A stretch of 64,000 nt of DNA. It comes from Micromussa lordhowensis. Lineage: Eukaryota; Cnidaria; Anthozoa; Scleractinia; Lobophylliidae. Positions within the stretch are counted from its first letter, which is position 1, and every line of letters begins with the position of its first letter. Below, in pieces: positions 1 through 12,800 of this stretch. The position numbers were made by a program, and so were the translations under genes. The stretch is from the NCBI GenBank assembly GCA_964020085.1, contig OZ026608.1, positions 21,361,812-21,425,811 on the forward strand, written 5' to 3'. The notes beneath the pieces are model-generated. The model saw nothing but the letters and a program-made list of their open reading frames with translations, was not told the DNA's origin and made no database searches.

Positions 1-1795
1 AGGGGACCCCCAGCGCGCGTTTTCTGAAATTCTGCAAAGTTGGGACCAGGGGAAACTACTGCAAAATAAAGGCCAGAAAAAACACCCTGGCGCCAATGCC
101 ATCATGTCCTAACTAGGATTTCCTTAAAGTGCCAACCTAGCAGAACATTTTGCTGCAAACCGCGCCTCTTAAAGTGCCCGTGAAGCCGAGCTATGTCAAA
201 TTTGCCAAAGGGACCCCCAGCGCACGTTTTCTGAAATTCTGCAAAGTTGGGACCAGGGGAAACTACTGCAAAAAGAAGGCCAGAAAAGACACCCTGGCGC
301 CAATGCCATCATGTGTTAACTAGGATTTCCTTGAAGTGCCAAAATAGCAGAACATTTTGCTGCAAACTGCGCCTCTTAAAGTGCCCGTGAAGCCGAGCTA
401 TGTCAAATTTGCCAAGGGGACCCCCAGCGCGCGTTTTCTGAAATTCTGCAAAGTTGGGACCAGGGGAAACTACTGCAAAAAGAAGGCCAGAAAAAACACC
501 CTGGCGCCAATGCCATCATGTCCTAACTACGATTTCCTTGAAGTGCCAACCTAGCAAAAGATTTTCCTGCAAACTGCGCCTCTTAAAGTGCCCGTGAAGC
601 CGAGCTATGTCAAATTTGCCAAGGGGACCCCCAGCGCGCGTTTTCTGAAATTCTGCAAAGTTGGGACCAGGGGAAACTACTGCAAAAAGAAGGCCAGAAA
701 AAACACCCTGGCGCCAATGTCATCATGTCCTAACTAAGATTTCCTTGAAGTGCCAACCTAGCAGAACATTTTGCTGCAAACCGCGCCTCTTAAAGTGCCC
801 GTGAAGCCGAGCTATGTCAAATTTGCCAAGGGGACCCCCAGCGCGCGTTTTCTGAAATTCTGCAAAGTTGGGACCAGGGGAAACTACTGCAAAAAGAAGG
901 CCAGAAAAAACACCCTGGCGCCAATGCCATCATGTCCTAACTAGAATTTCCTTGAAGTGCCAACCTAGCAGAACATTTTGCTGCAAACCGCGCCTCTTAA
1001 AGTGCCCGTGAAGCCGAGCTATGTCAAATTTGCCAAGGGGACCCCAAGCGCGCGTTTTCTGAAATTCTGCAAAGTTGGGACCAGGGGAAACTACTGCAAA
1101 AAGAAGGCCAGAAAAAACACCCTGGCACCAATGCCATCATGTCCTAACTAAAAGTTCCTTGAAGTGCTAACCTAGCAGAACATTTTGCTGCAAACCGCGC
1201 CTCTTAAAGTGCCCGTGAAGCCGAGCTATGTCAAATTTGCCAAGGGGACCCCCAGCGCGCGTTTTCTGAAATTCTGCAAAGTTGGGACCAGGGGAAACTA
1301 CTGCAAAAAGAAGGCCAGAGAAAACATCCTGGCGCCAATGCCATCATGTTCTAACTAGGATTTCCTTCAAGTGTCAACCTAGCAGAACATTTTTCTGCAA
1401 ACCGCGCCTCTTAAAGTGCCCGTGAAGCCGAGCTATGTCAAATTTGCCAAGGGGACCCCCAGCGCGCGTTTTCTGAAATTCTGCAAAGTTGGGACCAGAG
1501 GAAACTACTGCAAAAGGAAGGCCAGAAAAAACACCCTGGCGCCAATGCCATCATGTCCTAACTAGGATTTCGTTGAAGTGCCAACCTGGCAGAATATTTT
1601 GCTGCAAACCGCGCCTCTTAAAATGCCCGTGAAGCCGAGCTATGTCAAATTTGCCAAGGGGACCCCCAGCGCGCGTTTTCTGAAATTCTGCAAAGTTGGG
1701 ACCAGGGGAAACTACTGCAAAAAGAAGGCCAGAAAAAACACCCTGGCGCCAATGCCATCATGTCCTAACTAAGATTTCCTTCAAGTGCCAACCTA
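1..1795 (+). repeat. Left-end satellite units, partial 7-unit relation to the next block
   Basis: The window opens inside a unit. Most units here are ordinary. The units at about 830-1370 share a distinctive series with about 2280-2820: GACCCCAAGCG, then GGCACCAATG, then AAGTTCCTTGAAGTGCTAACC. The spacing is 1449 bp, seven units. Units 1311-1640 carry another rare set (GAGAAAACATCC, CCAGAGG, AAAAGGAAGG, TTTCGTTG, AATATT, AAAATGCCC) that recurs only near 42.5-42.85 kb. Confidence 0.8.
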
Positions 1796-4700
1796 GCAGA
1801 ACATTTTGCTGCAAACCGCGCCTCTTAAAGTTCCCGTGAAGCCGAGCTATGTCAAATTTGCCAAGGGGACCCTCAGCGCGCGTTTTCTGAAATTCTGCAA
1901 ACTTGGGACCAGGGGAAACTACTGCAAAAAGAAGGCCAGAAAAAACACCCTGGCGCCATTGCCATCATGTTTTAACTACAATTTCCTTAAAGTGCCAACC
2001 TAGCAGAACGTTTTGCTGCAAACCGCGCCTCTTAAACTGCCCGTGAAGCCGAGCTATGTCAAATTTGCCAAGGGGACCCCCAGCGCGCGTTTTCTGAAAT
2101 TCTGCAAAGTTGGGACCAGGGGAAACTACTGCAAAAAGAAGGCCAGAAAAAACACCCTGGCGCCAATGCCATCATGTTCTAACTAACATTTCCTTAAAGT
2201 GCCAACCTAGCAGAACATTTTGCTGCAAACCGCGCCTCTTAAAGTGCCCGTGAAGCCGAGCTATGTCAAATTTGCCAAGGGGACCCCCAGCGCGCGTTTT
2301 CTGAAATTCTGCAAAGTTGGGACCAGGGGAAACTACTGCAAAAAGAAGGCCAGAAAAAACACCCTGGCGCCAATGCCATCATGTCCTAACTAAAATTTCC
2401 TTGAAGTGCCAACCTAGCAGAACATTTTACTGCAAACCGCGCCTCTTAAAGTGCCCGTGAAGCCGAGCTATGTCAAATTTGCCAAGGGGACCCCAAGCGC
2501 GCGTTTTCTGAAATTCTGCAAAGTTGGGACCAGGGGAAACTACTGCAAAAAGAAGGCCAGAAAAAACACCCTGGCACCAATGCCATCATGTCCTAACTAG
2601 AAGTTCCTTGAAGTGCTAACCTACCAGAACATTTTGCTGCAAACCGCGCCTCTTAAAGTGCCCGTGAAGCCGAGCTATGTCAAATTTGCCAAGGGGACCC
2701 CCAGCGCGCGTTTTCTGAAATTCTGCAAAGTTGGGACCAGGGGAAACTACTGCAAAAAGAAGGCCAGAAAAAACATCCTGGCGCCAATGCCATCATGTCG
2801 TAACTAGGATTTCCTTGAAGTGCCAACCTAGCAGAACATTTTGCTGCAAACCGCGCCTCTTAAAGTGCCCGTGAAGCCGAGCTATGTCAAATTTGCCAAG
2901 GGGACCCCCAGCGCGCGTTTTCTGAAATTCTGCAAAGTTGGGACCAGGGGAAATTACTGCAAAAAGAAGGCCAGGAAAAACACCCTGGCGGCTATGCCAT
3001 CATGTTTTAACTACAATTTTCTTGAAGTGCCAACCAAGCAGAACATTTTGCTGCAAACCGCGCCTCTTAAAGTGCCCGTGAAGCCGAGCTATGTCAAATT
3101 TGCCAAGGGGACCCCCAGCGCGCGTTTTCTGAAATTCTGCAAAGTTGGGACCAGGGGAAACTACTGCAAAAAGAAGGCCAGAAAAAACATCCTGGCGCCA
3201 ATGCCATCATGTGCTAACTAGAATTTCCTTGAAGTGCCAACCTAGCAGAACATTTTTCTGCAAACCGCGCCTCTTAAAGTGCCCGTGAAGCCGAGCTATG
3301 TCAAATTTGCCAAGGGGACCCCCAGCGCGCGTTTTCTGAAATTCTGCAAAGTTGGGACCAGGGGAAACTACTGCAAAAAGAAGGCCAGAAAAAACACCCT
3401 GGCGCCAATGCCATCATGTCTTGTTTACGATTTCCTTGAAGTGCCAACCAAGCAGAACATTTTGCTGCAAACCGCGCCTCTTAAAGTGCCCGTGAAGCCG
3501 AGCTATGTCAAATTTGCCAAGGGGACCCCCAGCGCGCGTTTTCTGAAATTCTGCAAAGTTGGGACCAGGGGAAACTACTGCAAAAAGAAGGCCAGAAAAA
3601 ACATCCTGGCGCCAATGCCATCATGTCGTAACTAGGATTTCCTTGAAGTGCCAACCTAGCAGAACATTTTTCTGCAAACCGCGCCTCTTAAAGTGCCCGT
3701 GAAGCCGAGCTATGTCAAATTTGCCAAGGGGACCCCCAGCGCGCGTTTTCTGAAATTCTGCAAAGTTGGGACCAGGGGAAACTACTGCAAAAAGAAGGCC
3801 AGAAAAAACACCCTGGCGCCAATGCCATCATGTCTTAACTAGGATTTCCTTCAAGTGCCAACCTAGCAGAACATTTTGCTGCAAACCGCGCCTCTTAAAG
3901 TTCCCGTGAAGCCGAGCTATGTCAAATTTGCCAAGGGGACCCTCAGCGCGCGTTTTCTGAAATTCTGCAAACTTGGGACCAGGGGAAACTACTGCAAAAA
4001 GAAGGCCAGAAAAAACACCCTGGCGCCATTGCCATCATGTTTTAACTACAATTTCCTTAAAGTGCCAACCTAGCAGAACGTTTTGATGCAAACCGCGCCT
4101 CTTAAACTGCCCGTGAAGCCGAGCTATGTCAAATTTGCCAAGGGGACCCCCAGCGCGCGTTTTCTGAAATTCTGCAAAGTTGGGACCAGGGGAAACTACT
4201 GCAAAAAGAAGGCCAGAAAAAACACCCTGGCGCCAATGCCATCATGTTCTAACTAACATTTCCTTAAAGTGCCAACCTAGCAGAACATTTTGCTGCAAAC
4301 CGCGCCTCTTAAAGTGCCCGTGAAGCCGAGCTATGTCAAATTTGCCAAGGGGACCCCCAGCGCGCGTTTTCTGAAATTCTGCAAAGTTGGGACCAGGGGA
4401 AACTACTGCAAAAAGAAGGCCAGAAAAAACACCCTGGCGCCAATGCCATCATGTCCTAACTAAAATTTCCTTGAAGTGCCAACCTAGCAGAACATTTTGC
4501 TGCAAACCGCGCCTCTTAAAGTGCCCGTGAAGCCGAGCTATGTCAAATTTGCCAAGGGGACCCCAAGCGCGCGTTTTCTGAAATTCTGCAAAGTTGGGAC
4601 CAGGGGAAACTACTGCAAAAAGAAGGCCAGAAAAAACACCCTGGCACCAATGCCATCATGTCCTAACTAGAAGTTCCTTGAAGTGCTAACCTACCAGAAC

Positions 4701-5935
4701 ATTTTGCTGCAAACCGCGCCTCTTAAAGTGCCCGTGAAGCCGAGCTATGTCAAATTTGCCAAGGGGACCCCCAGCGCGCGTTTTCTGAAATTCTGCAAAG
4801 TTGGGACCAGGGGAAACTACTGCAAAAAGAAGGCCAGAAAAAACATCCTGGCGCCAATGCCATCATGTCGTAACTAGGATTTCCTTGAAGTGCCAACCTA
4901 GCAGAACATTTTGCTGCAAACCGCGCCTCTTAAAGTGCCCGTGAAGCCGAGCTATGTCAAATTTGCCAAGGGGACCCCCAGCGCGCGTTTTCTGAAATTC
5001 TGCAAAGTTGGGACCAGGGGAAATTACTGCAAAAAGAAGGCCAGGAAAAACACCCTGGCGGCTATGCCATCATGTTTTAACTACAATTTTCTTGAAGTGC
5101 CAACCAAGCAGAACATTTTGCTGCAAACCGCGCCTCTTAAAGTGCCCGTGAAGCCGAGCTATGTCAAATTTGCCAAGGGGACCCCCAGCGCGCGTTTTCT
5201 GAAATTCTGCAAAGTTGGGACCAGGGGAAACTACTGCAAAAAGAAGGCCAGAAAAAACATCCTGGCGCCAATGCCATCATGTGCTAACTAGGATTTCCTT
5301 GAAGTGCCAACCTAGCAGAACATTTTTCTGCAAACCGCGCCTCTTAAAGTGCCCGTGAAGCCGAGCTATGTCAAATTTGCCAAGGGGACCCCCAGCGCGC
5401 GTTTTCTGAAATTCTGCAAAGTTGGGACCAGGGGAAACTACTGCAAAAAGAAGGCCAGAAAAAACACCCTGGCGCCAATGCCATCATGTCTTGTTTACGA
5501 TTTCCTTGAAGTGCCAACCAAGCAGAACATTTTGCTGCAAACCGCGCCTCTTAAAGTGCCCGTGAAGCCGAGCTATGTCAAATTTGCCAAGGGGACCCCC
5601 AGCGCGCGTTTTCTGAAATTCTGCAAAGTTGGGACCAGGGGAAACTACTGCAAAAAGAAGGCCAGAAAAAACATCCTGGCGCCAATGCCATCATGTCGTA
5701 ACTAGGATTTCCTTGAAGTGCCAACCTAGCAGAACATTTTTCTGCAAACCGCGCCTCTTAAAGTGCCCGTGAAGCCGAGCTATGTCAAATTTGCCAAGGG
5801 GACCCCCAGCGCGCGTTTTCTGAAATTCTGCAAAGTTGGGACCAGGGGAAACTACTGCAAAAAGAAGGCCAGAAAAAACACCCTGGCGCCAATGCCATCA
5901 TGTCTTAACTAGAATTTCCTTAAAGTGCCAACCTA
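1796..5935 (+). repeat. 10-unit (2070-bp) higher-order repeat, two near-identical tandem copies
   Basis: Copy 1 is about 1796-3865 and copy 2 about 3866-5935. Every variant series repeats at exactly 2070 bp: GACCCTCAGCG with CAAACTTGGG (1870/3940), CTAACATTTCC (2180/4250), GACCCCAAGCG (2491/4561), GCTAACCTACCAG (2614/4684), GGCGGCTATGCC (2990/5060) and the unusual TCTTGTTTACG (3420/5490). I noticed only a few differences, for example GCTGC/GATGC at 2014/4084, ACTGC/GCTGC at 2429/4499 and GAATT/GGATT at 3221/5291. The start of a third copy at 5946 keeps the CTCAGCG variant but has lost CAAACTTGGG. Such low divergence suggests a recent unequal exchange. Two two-unit open frames per copy arise here because TAG was changed to AAG in CCAACCAAGC. 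Confidence 0.92.
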
Positions 5936-8430
5936 GCAGAACATTTTGCTGCAAACCGCGCTTCTTAAAGTTCCCGTGAAGCCGAGCTATGTCAAATTTG
6001 CCAAGGGGACCCTCAGCGCGCGTTTTCTGAAATTCTGCAAAGTTGGGACCAGGGGAAACTACTGCAAAAAGAAGGCCAGAAAAAACACCCTGGCGCCATT
6101 GCCATCATGTTTTAACTACGATTTCCTTAAAGTGCCAACCTAGCAGAACATTTTGCTGCAAACCGCGCCTCTTAAAGTGCCCGTGAAGCCGAGCTATGTC
6201 AAATTTGCCAAGGGGACCCCCAGCGCGCGTTTTCTGAAATTCTGCAAATTTGGGACCAGGGGAAACTACTGCAAAAAGAAGGCCAGAAAAAACACCCTGG
6301 CGCCAATGCCATCATGTCCTAACTAGAATTTCCTTAAAGTGCAAACCTAGCAAAACATTTTGCTGCAAACCGCGCCTCTTAAAGTGCCCGTGAAGCCGAG
6401 CTATGTCAAATTTGCCAAGGGGACCCCCAGCGCGCGTTTTCTGAAATTCTGCAAAGTTGGGACCAGGGTAAACTACTGCAAAAAGAAGGCCAGAAAAAAC
6501 ACCCTGGCGCCTATGCCATCATGTTTTAACTACGATTTCCTTGAAGTGCCAACCTAGCAAAACATTTTGTTGTAAACCGCGCCTCTTAAAGTGCCCGTGA
6601 AGCCGAGCTATGTCAAATTTGCCAAGGGGACCCCCAGCGCGCGTTTTCTGAAATTCTGCAAAGTTGGGACCAGGGGAAACTACTGCAAAAAGAAGGCCAG
6701 AAAGAACACCCTGGCGCCAATGCCATCATGTCCTAACTTGGATTTCCTTGAAGTGCCAACCTAGCAGAACATTTTGCTGCAAACCGCGCCTCTTAAAGTG
6801 CCCGTGAAGCCGAGCTATGTCAAATTTGCCAAGGGGACCCCCAGCGCGCGTTTTCTGAAATTCTGCAAAGTTGGGACCAGGGGAAACTACTGAAAAAAGA
6901 AGGCCAGAAAAAACACCCTGGCGCCAATGCCATCATGTCCTAACTAGGATTTCCTTGAAGTGCCAACCTAGCAGAACATTTTGCTGCAAACCGCGCCTCT
7001 TAAAGTGCCCGTGAAGCCGAGCTATGTCAAATTTGCCAAGGGGACCCCCAGCGCGCGTTTTCTGAAATTCTGCAAAGTTGGGACCAGGGTAAACTACTGC
7101 AAAAAGAAGGCCAGAAACAACACCCTGGCGCCATTGCCATCATGTCTTAACTAAGATTTCCTTGAAGTGCCAACCTAGCAGAACATTTTGCTGCAAACCG
7201 CGCCTCTTAAAGTGCCCGTGAAGCCGAGCTATGTCAAATTTGCCAAGGGGACCCCCAGCGCGCGTTTTCTGAAATTCTGCAAAGTTGGGACCAGGGGAAA
7301 CTACTGCAAAAAGAAGGCCAGAAAAAACACCCTGGCGCCAATGCCATCATGTTTTAACTAGGATTTCCTTAAAGTGCCAACCTAGCAAAACATTTTGTTG
7401 TAAACCGCGCCTCTTAAAGTGCCCGTGAAGCCGAGCTATGTCAAATTTGCCAAGGGGACCCCCAGCGCGCGTTTTCTGAAATTCTGCAAAGTTGGGACCA
7501 GGGGAAACTACTGCAAAAAGAAGGCCAGAAAAAACACCCTGGCGCCAATGCCATCATGTCCTAACTTAGATTTCCTTGAAGTGCCAACCTAGCAAAACAT
7601 TTTGCTGCAAACCGCGCCTCTTAAAGTGCCCGTGAAGCCGAGCTATGTCAAATTTGCCAAGGGGACCCCCAGCGCGCGTTTTCTGAAATTCTGCAAAGTT
7701 GGGACCAGGGGAAACTACTGCAAAAAGAAGGCCAGAAAAAACACCCTGGCGCCAATGTTATCATGTCCTAACTAGGATTTTCTTGAAGTGCCAACCAAGC
7801 AGAACATTTTGCTGCAAACCGCGCCTCTTAAAGTGCCCGTGAAGCCGAGCTATGTCAAATTTGCCAAGGGGACCCTCAGCGCGCGTTTTCTGAAATTCTG
7901 CAAAGTTGGGACCAGGGGAAACTACTGCAAAAAGAAGGCCAGAAAAAACACCCTGGCGCCATTGCCATCATGTTTTAACTACGATTTCCTTAAAGTGCCA
8001 ACCTAGCAAAACATTTTGCAGCAAACCGCGCCTCTTAAAGTGCCCGTGAAGCCGAGCTATGTCAAATTTGCCAAGGGGACCCCCAGCGCGCGTTTTCTGA
8101 AATTCTGCAAATTTGGGACCAGGGGAAACTACTGCAAAAAGAAGGCCAGAAAAACCACCCTGGCGCCAATGCCATCATGTCCTAACTAGGCTTTCCTTAA
8201 AGTGCCAACCTAGCAAAACATTTTGCTGCAAACCGCGCCTCTTAAAGTGCCCGTGAAGCCGAGCTATGTCAAATTTGCCAAGGGGACCCCCAGCGCGCGT
8301 TTTCTGAAATTCTGCAAAGTTGGGACCAGAAGAAACAAGTGCAAAAAGAAGGCCAGAAAAAACACCCTGGCGCCATTGCCATCATGTCTTAACTCGGATT
8401 TCCTTGAAGTGCCAACCTAGCAGAACATTT
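5936..8430 (+). repeat. 9-unit (1863-bp) and 4-unit relations
   Basis: A two-unit series (GACCCTCAGCG with GCCATTGCCATC, then CTGCAAATTTGGG) at about 5946-6330 recurs at about 7809-8190, a spacing of 1863 bp or nine units. Inside it, a unit with TTTTGTTGTAAACC at 6565 recurs at 7393, 828 bp or four units later. The last unit (8223-8420) has a cluster of changes at 8325-8345 where the usual GGGGAAACTACTGC has become AGAAGAAACAAGTGC. Confidence 0.75.
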
Positions 8431-9860
8431 TGCTGCAAACCGCGCCTCTTAAAGTGCCCGTGAAGCCGAGCTATGTCAAATTTGCCAAGGGGACCCCCAG
8501 CGCGCGTTTTCTGAAATTCTGCAAAGTTGGGACCAGGGGAAACTACTGCAAAAAGAAGGCCAGAAAAAACACTCTGGCGCCAATGCCATCATGTGCTAAC
8601 TACGATTTCCTTGAAGTGCCAACCAAGCAGAACATTTTGCTGCAAACCGCGCCTCTTAAAGTGCCCGTGAAGCCGAGCTATGTCAAATTTGCCAAGGGGA
8701 CCCCCAGCGCGCGTTTTCTGAAATTCTGCAAAGTTGGGACCAGGGGAAACTACTGCAAAAAGAAGGCCAGAAAAAAAACCCTGGCGCCAATGCCATCATG
8801 TCCTAACTTAGATTTCCTTGAAGTGCCAACCTAGCACAACATTTTGCTGCAAACCGCGCCTCTTAAAGTGCCCGTGAAGCCGAGCTATGTCAAATTTGCC
8901 AAGGGGACCCCCAGCGCGCGTTTTCTGAAATTCTGCAAAGTTGGGACCAGGGGAAACTACTGCAAAAAGAAGGCCAGAAAAAACACCCTGGCGTCAATGC
9001 CATCATGTCCTAACTAGGATTTCCTTGAAGTGCCGACCTAGCAAAACATTTTGCTGCAAACCGCGCCTCTTAAAGTGCCCGTGAAGCCGAGCTATGTCAA
9101 ATTTGCCAAGGGGACCCCCAGCGCGCGTTTTCTGAAATTCTGCAAAGTTGGGACCAGGGGAAACTACTGCAAAAAGAAGGCCAGAAAAAACACCCTGGCG
9201 CCAATGCCATCATGTCCTAACTAGGATTTCCTTGAAGTGCCAACCAAGCAGAACATTTTGCTGCAAACCGCGCCTCTTAAAGTGCCCGTGAAGCCGAGCT
9301 ATGTCAAATTTGCCAAGGGGACCCCCAGCGCGCGTTTTCTGAAATTCTGCAAAGTTGGGACCAGGGGAAACTACTGCAAAAAGAAGGCCAAAAAAAACAC
9401 CCTGGCGCCAATGCCATCATGTCCTGTTTAATATTTCCTTAAAGTGCCAACCCAGCAGAACATTTTGCTGCAAACCGCGCCTCTTAAAGTGCCCGTGAAG
9501 CCGAGCTATGTCAAATTTGCCAAGGGGACCCCCAGCGCGCGTTTTCTGAAATTCTGCAAAGTTGGGACCAGGGGAAACTACTGCAAAAAGAAGGCCAGAA
9601 AAGACACCCTGGCGCCAATGCCATCATGTCCTAACTAGTATTTCCTTGAAGTGCCAACCTAGCAGAACATTTTGCTGCAAACCGCGCCTCTTAAAGTGCC
9701 CGTGAAGCCGAGCTATGTCAAATTTGCCAAGGGGACCCGCAGCGCGCGTTTTCTGAAATTCTGCAAAGTTGGGACCAGGGGAAACTACTGCAAAAAGAAG
9801 GCCAAAAAAAACACCCTGGCGCCATTGTCATCATGTCCTAACTAAGATTTCCTTGAAGTG
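8431..9860 (+). repeat. Ordinary satellite units without a clear higher-order pattern
   Basis: About seven units with scattered single substitutions. A TAG-to-AAG change at about 8623 joins two units into one open frame (8430-8834), and another lies at 9243. The unit ending near 9430 has CCTGTTTAATATTTCC in place of CCTAACTAGGATTTCC. I found no series shared at a fixed multiple of 207 within this stretch. Confidence 0.7.
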
Positions 9861-12800
9861 CCACCCTAGCAAAACATTTTGCTGCAAACCGCGCCTCTTA
9901 AAGTGCCCGTGAAGCCGAGCTATGTCAAATTTGCCAAGGGGACCCCCAGCGCGCGTTTTCTGAAATTCTGCAAAGTTGGGACCAGGGGAAACTACTGCAA
10001 AACGAAGGCCAGAAAAAACACCCTGGCGCCATTGCCATTATGTCCTAACTAGGATTTCCTTGAAGTGCCAACCAAGCAGAACATTTTGCTGCAAACTGCG
10101 CCTCTTAAAGTGCCCGTGAAGCCGAGCTATGTCAAATTTGCCAAGGGGACCCCCAGCGCGCGTTTCCTGAAATTCTGCAAAGTTGGGACCAGGGGAAACT
10201 ACTGCAAAACGAAGGCCAGAAAAAAACACCCTGGCGCCAATGCCATCATGTTTTAACTACGATTTCCTTAAAGTGCCATCCTAGCAAAACATTTTGCTGC
10301 AAACCGCGCTTCTTAAAGTCCCCGTGAGGCCGAGCTATGTCAAATTTGCCAAGGGGACCCCCAGCGCGCGTTTTCTGAAATTCTGCAAAGTTGGGACCAG
10401 GGGAAACTACTGCAAAAATAAGGCCAGAAAAAACATCCTGGCGCCAATGCCATCATGTCCTAACTAGGATTTCCTTGAAGTGCCAACCTAGCAGAACATT
10501 TTGCTGCAAACCGCGCCTCTTAAAGTGCCCGTGAAGCCGAGCTATGTCAAATTTGCCAAGGGGACCCCCAGCGCGCGTTTTCTGAAATTCTGCAAAGTTG
10601 GGACCAGGGGAAACTACTGCAAAAAGAAGGCCAGAAAAAACACGCTGGCGCCAATGCCATCATGTCCTAACTAGGATTTCCTTGAAGTGCGAACCTAGCA
10701 GAACATTTTGCTGCAAACCGCGCCTCTTAAAGTGCCCGTGAAGCCGAGCTATGTTAAATTTGCCAAGAAGACCCCCAGCGCGCGTTTTCTGAAATTCTGC
10801 AAAGTTGGGACCAGGGGAAACTACTGCAAAAAGAAGGCTAAAAAAAAACACCCTGGCGCCAATGCGATCATGTCCTAACTAAAATTTCCTTGAAGTGCCA
10901 ACCTAGCAAAACGTTTTGCTGCAAACCGCGCCTCTTAAAGTGCCCGTGAAGCCGAGCTATGTCAAATTTGCCAAGGGGACCCCCAGCGCGCGTTTTCTAA
11001 AATTCTGCAAAGTTGGGATTAGGGGAAACTACTGCAAAAAGAAGGCCAGAAAAATCACCCTGGCGCCAATGCCATCATGTCCTAACTAGGATTTCCTTGA
11101 AGTGCCAACCTAGCAGAACATTTTGCTGCAAACCGCGCCTCTTAAAGTGCCCGTGAAGCCGAGCTATGTCAAATTTGCCAAGGGGACCCCCAGCGCGCGT
11201 TTTCTGAAATTCTGCAAAGTTGGGACCAGGGGAAACTACTGCAAAAAGAAGGCCAGAAAAAACACCCTGGCGCCAATGCCATCATGTCCTAACTAGGATT
11301 TCCTTGAAGTGCCAACATAGCAAAACATTTTGCTGCAAACCGCGCCTCTTAAAGTGCCCGTGAAGCCGAGCTATGTCAAATTTGCCAAGGGGACCCCCAG
11401 CGCGCGTTTTCTGAAATTCTGCAAAGTTGGGACCAGGGGAAACTACTGCAAAAAGAAGGCCAGAAAAAACACCCTGGCGCCAATGCCATCATGTCCTAAC
11501 TAGGATTTCCTTGAAGTGCCATCCTAGCAGAACATTTTGCTGCAAACCGCGCCTCTTAAAGTGCCCGTGAGGCCGAGCTATGTCAAATTTGCCAAGGGGA
11601 CCCCCAGCGCGCGTTTTCTGAAATTCTGCAAAGTTGGGACCAGGGGAAACTACTGCAAAAAGAAGGCCAAAAAAAACATCCTGGCGCCAATGCCATCATG
11701 TCCTAACTAGGATTTCCTTGAAGTGCCAACCTAGCAAAACATTTTGCTGCAAACCGCGCCTCTTAAAGTGCCCGTGAAGCCGAGCTATGTCAAATTTGCC
11801 AAGGGGACCCCCAGCGCGCGTTTTCTGAAATTCTGCAAAGTTGGGACCAGGGGAAACTACTGCAAAAAGAAGGCCAGAAAAAACACCCTGGCGCCAATGC
11901 CATCATGTCCTAACTAGGATTTCCTTGAAGTGCCATCCTAGCAGAACATTTTGCTGCAAACCGCGCCTCTTAAAGTGCCCGTGAGGCCGAGCTATGTCAA
12001 ATTTGCCAAGGGGACCCCCAGCGCGCGTTTTCTGAAATTCTGCAAAGTTGGGACCAGGGGAAACTACTGCAAAAAGAAGGCCAAAAAAAACATCCTGGCG
12101 CCAATGCCATCATGTCCTAACTAGGATTTCCTTGAAGTGCCAACCTAGCAAAACATTTTGCTGCAAACCGCGCCTCTTAAAGTGCCCGTGAAGCCGAGCT
12201 ATGTCAAATTTGCCAAGGGGACCCCCAGCGCGCGTTTTCTGAAATTCTGCAAAGTTGGGACCAGGGGAAACTACTGCAAAAAGAAGGCCAGAAAAAACAC
12301 CCTGGCGCCAATGCCATCATGTTCTAACTACGATTTCTTTGAAGTGCCATCCTAGCAGAATATTTTGCTGCAAACCGCGCCTCTTAAAGTGCCCGTGAGG
12401 CCGAGCTATGTCAAATTTGCCAAGGGGACCCCCAGCGCGCGTTTTCTGAAATTCTGCAAAGTTGGGACCAGGGGAAACTACTGCAAAAAGAAGGCCAGAA
12501 AAAACACCCTGGCGCCAATGCCATCATGTTCTAACTAAAATTTCCTTGAAGTGCCAACCTAGCAAAACGTTTTGCTGCAAACCGCGCCTCTTAAAGTGCC
12601 CGTGAAGCCGAGCTATGTCAAATTTGCCAAGGGGACCCCCAGCGCGCGTTTTCTAAAATTCTGCAAAGTTGGGATTAGGGGAAACTACTGCAAAAAGAAG
12701 GCCAGAAAAATCACCCTGGCGCCAATGCCATCATGTCCTAACTAGGATTTCCTTGAAGTGCCAACCTAGCAGAACATTTCGCTGTAAACCGCGCCTCTTA

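Noticed and set aside
357..554. Open frame of about 65 codons, repeated in dozens of units on the plus strand
   Set aside because: It starts at TTG rather than ATG, has no upstream signal, and is simply the satellite unit read in one frame. Start, stop and length change with ordinary unit variants.
1568..1584. CENP-B box-like TTTCGTTGAAGTGCC (also near 42770 and 47736)
   Set aside because: The left half resembles the box, but the essential CGGG at the right half is absent, and most units have TTTCCTTG instead.
2841..3221. Longer two-unit frames (also 3279-3635, 8430-8834, 15057-15437) as tandem-domain protein genes
   Set aside because: They result from a TAG-to-AAG change and a change in the other stop, joining two adjacent units. 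Their composition is identical to neighbouring closed units.
10038..10229. Minus-strand frames of 62-77 codons as genes
   Set aside because: They appear mainly where a one-base A insertion or deletion, or a small substitution, supplies a start codon in the usual antisense frame; the rest of the unit is unchanged.
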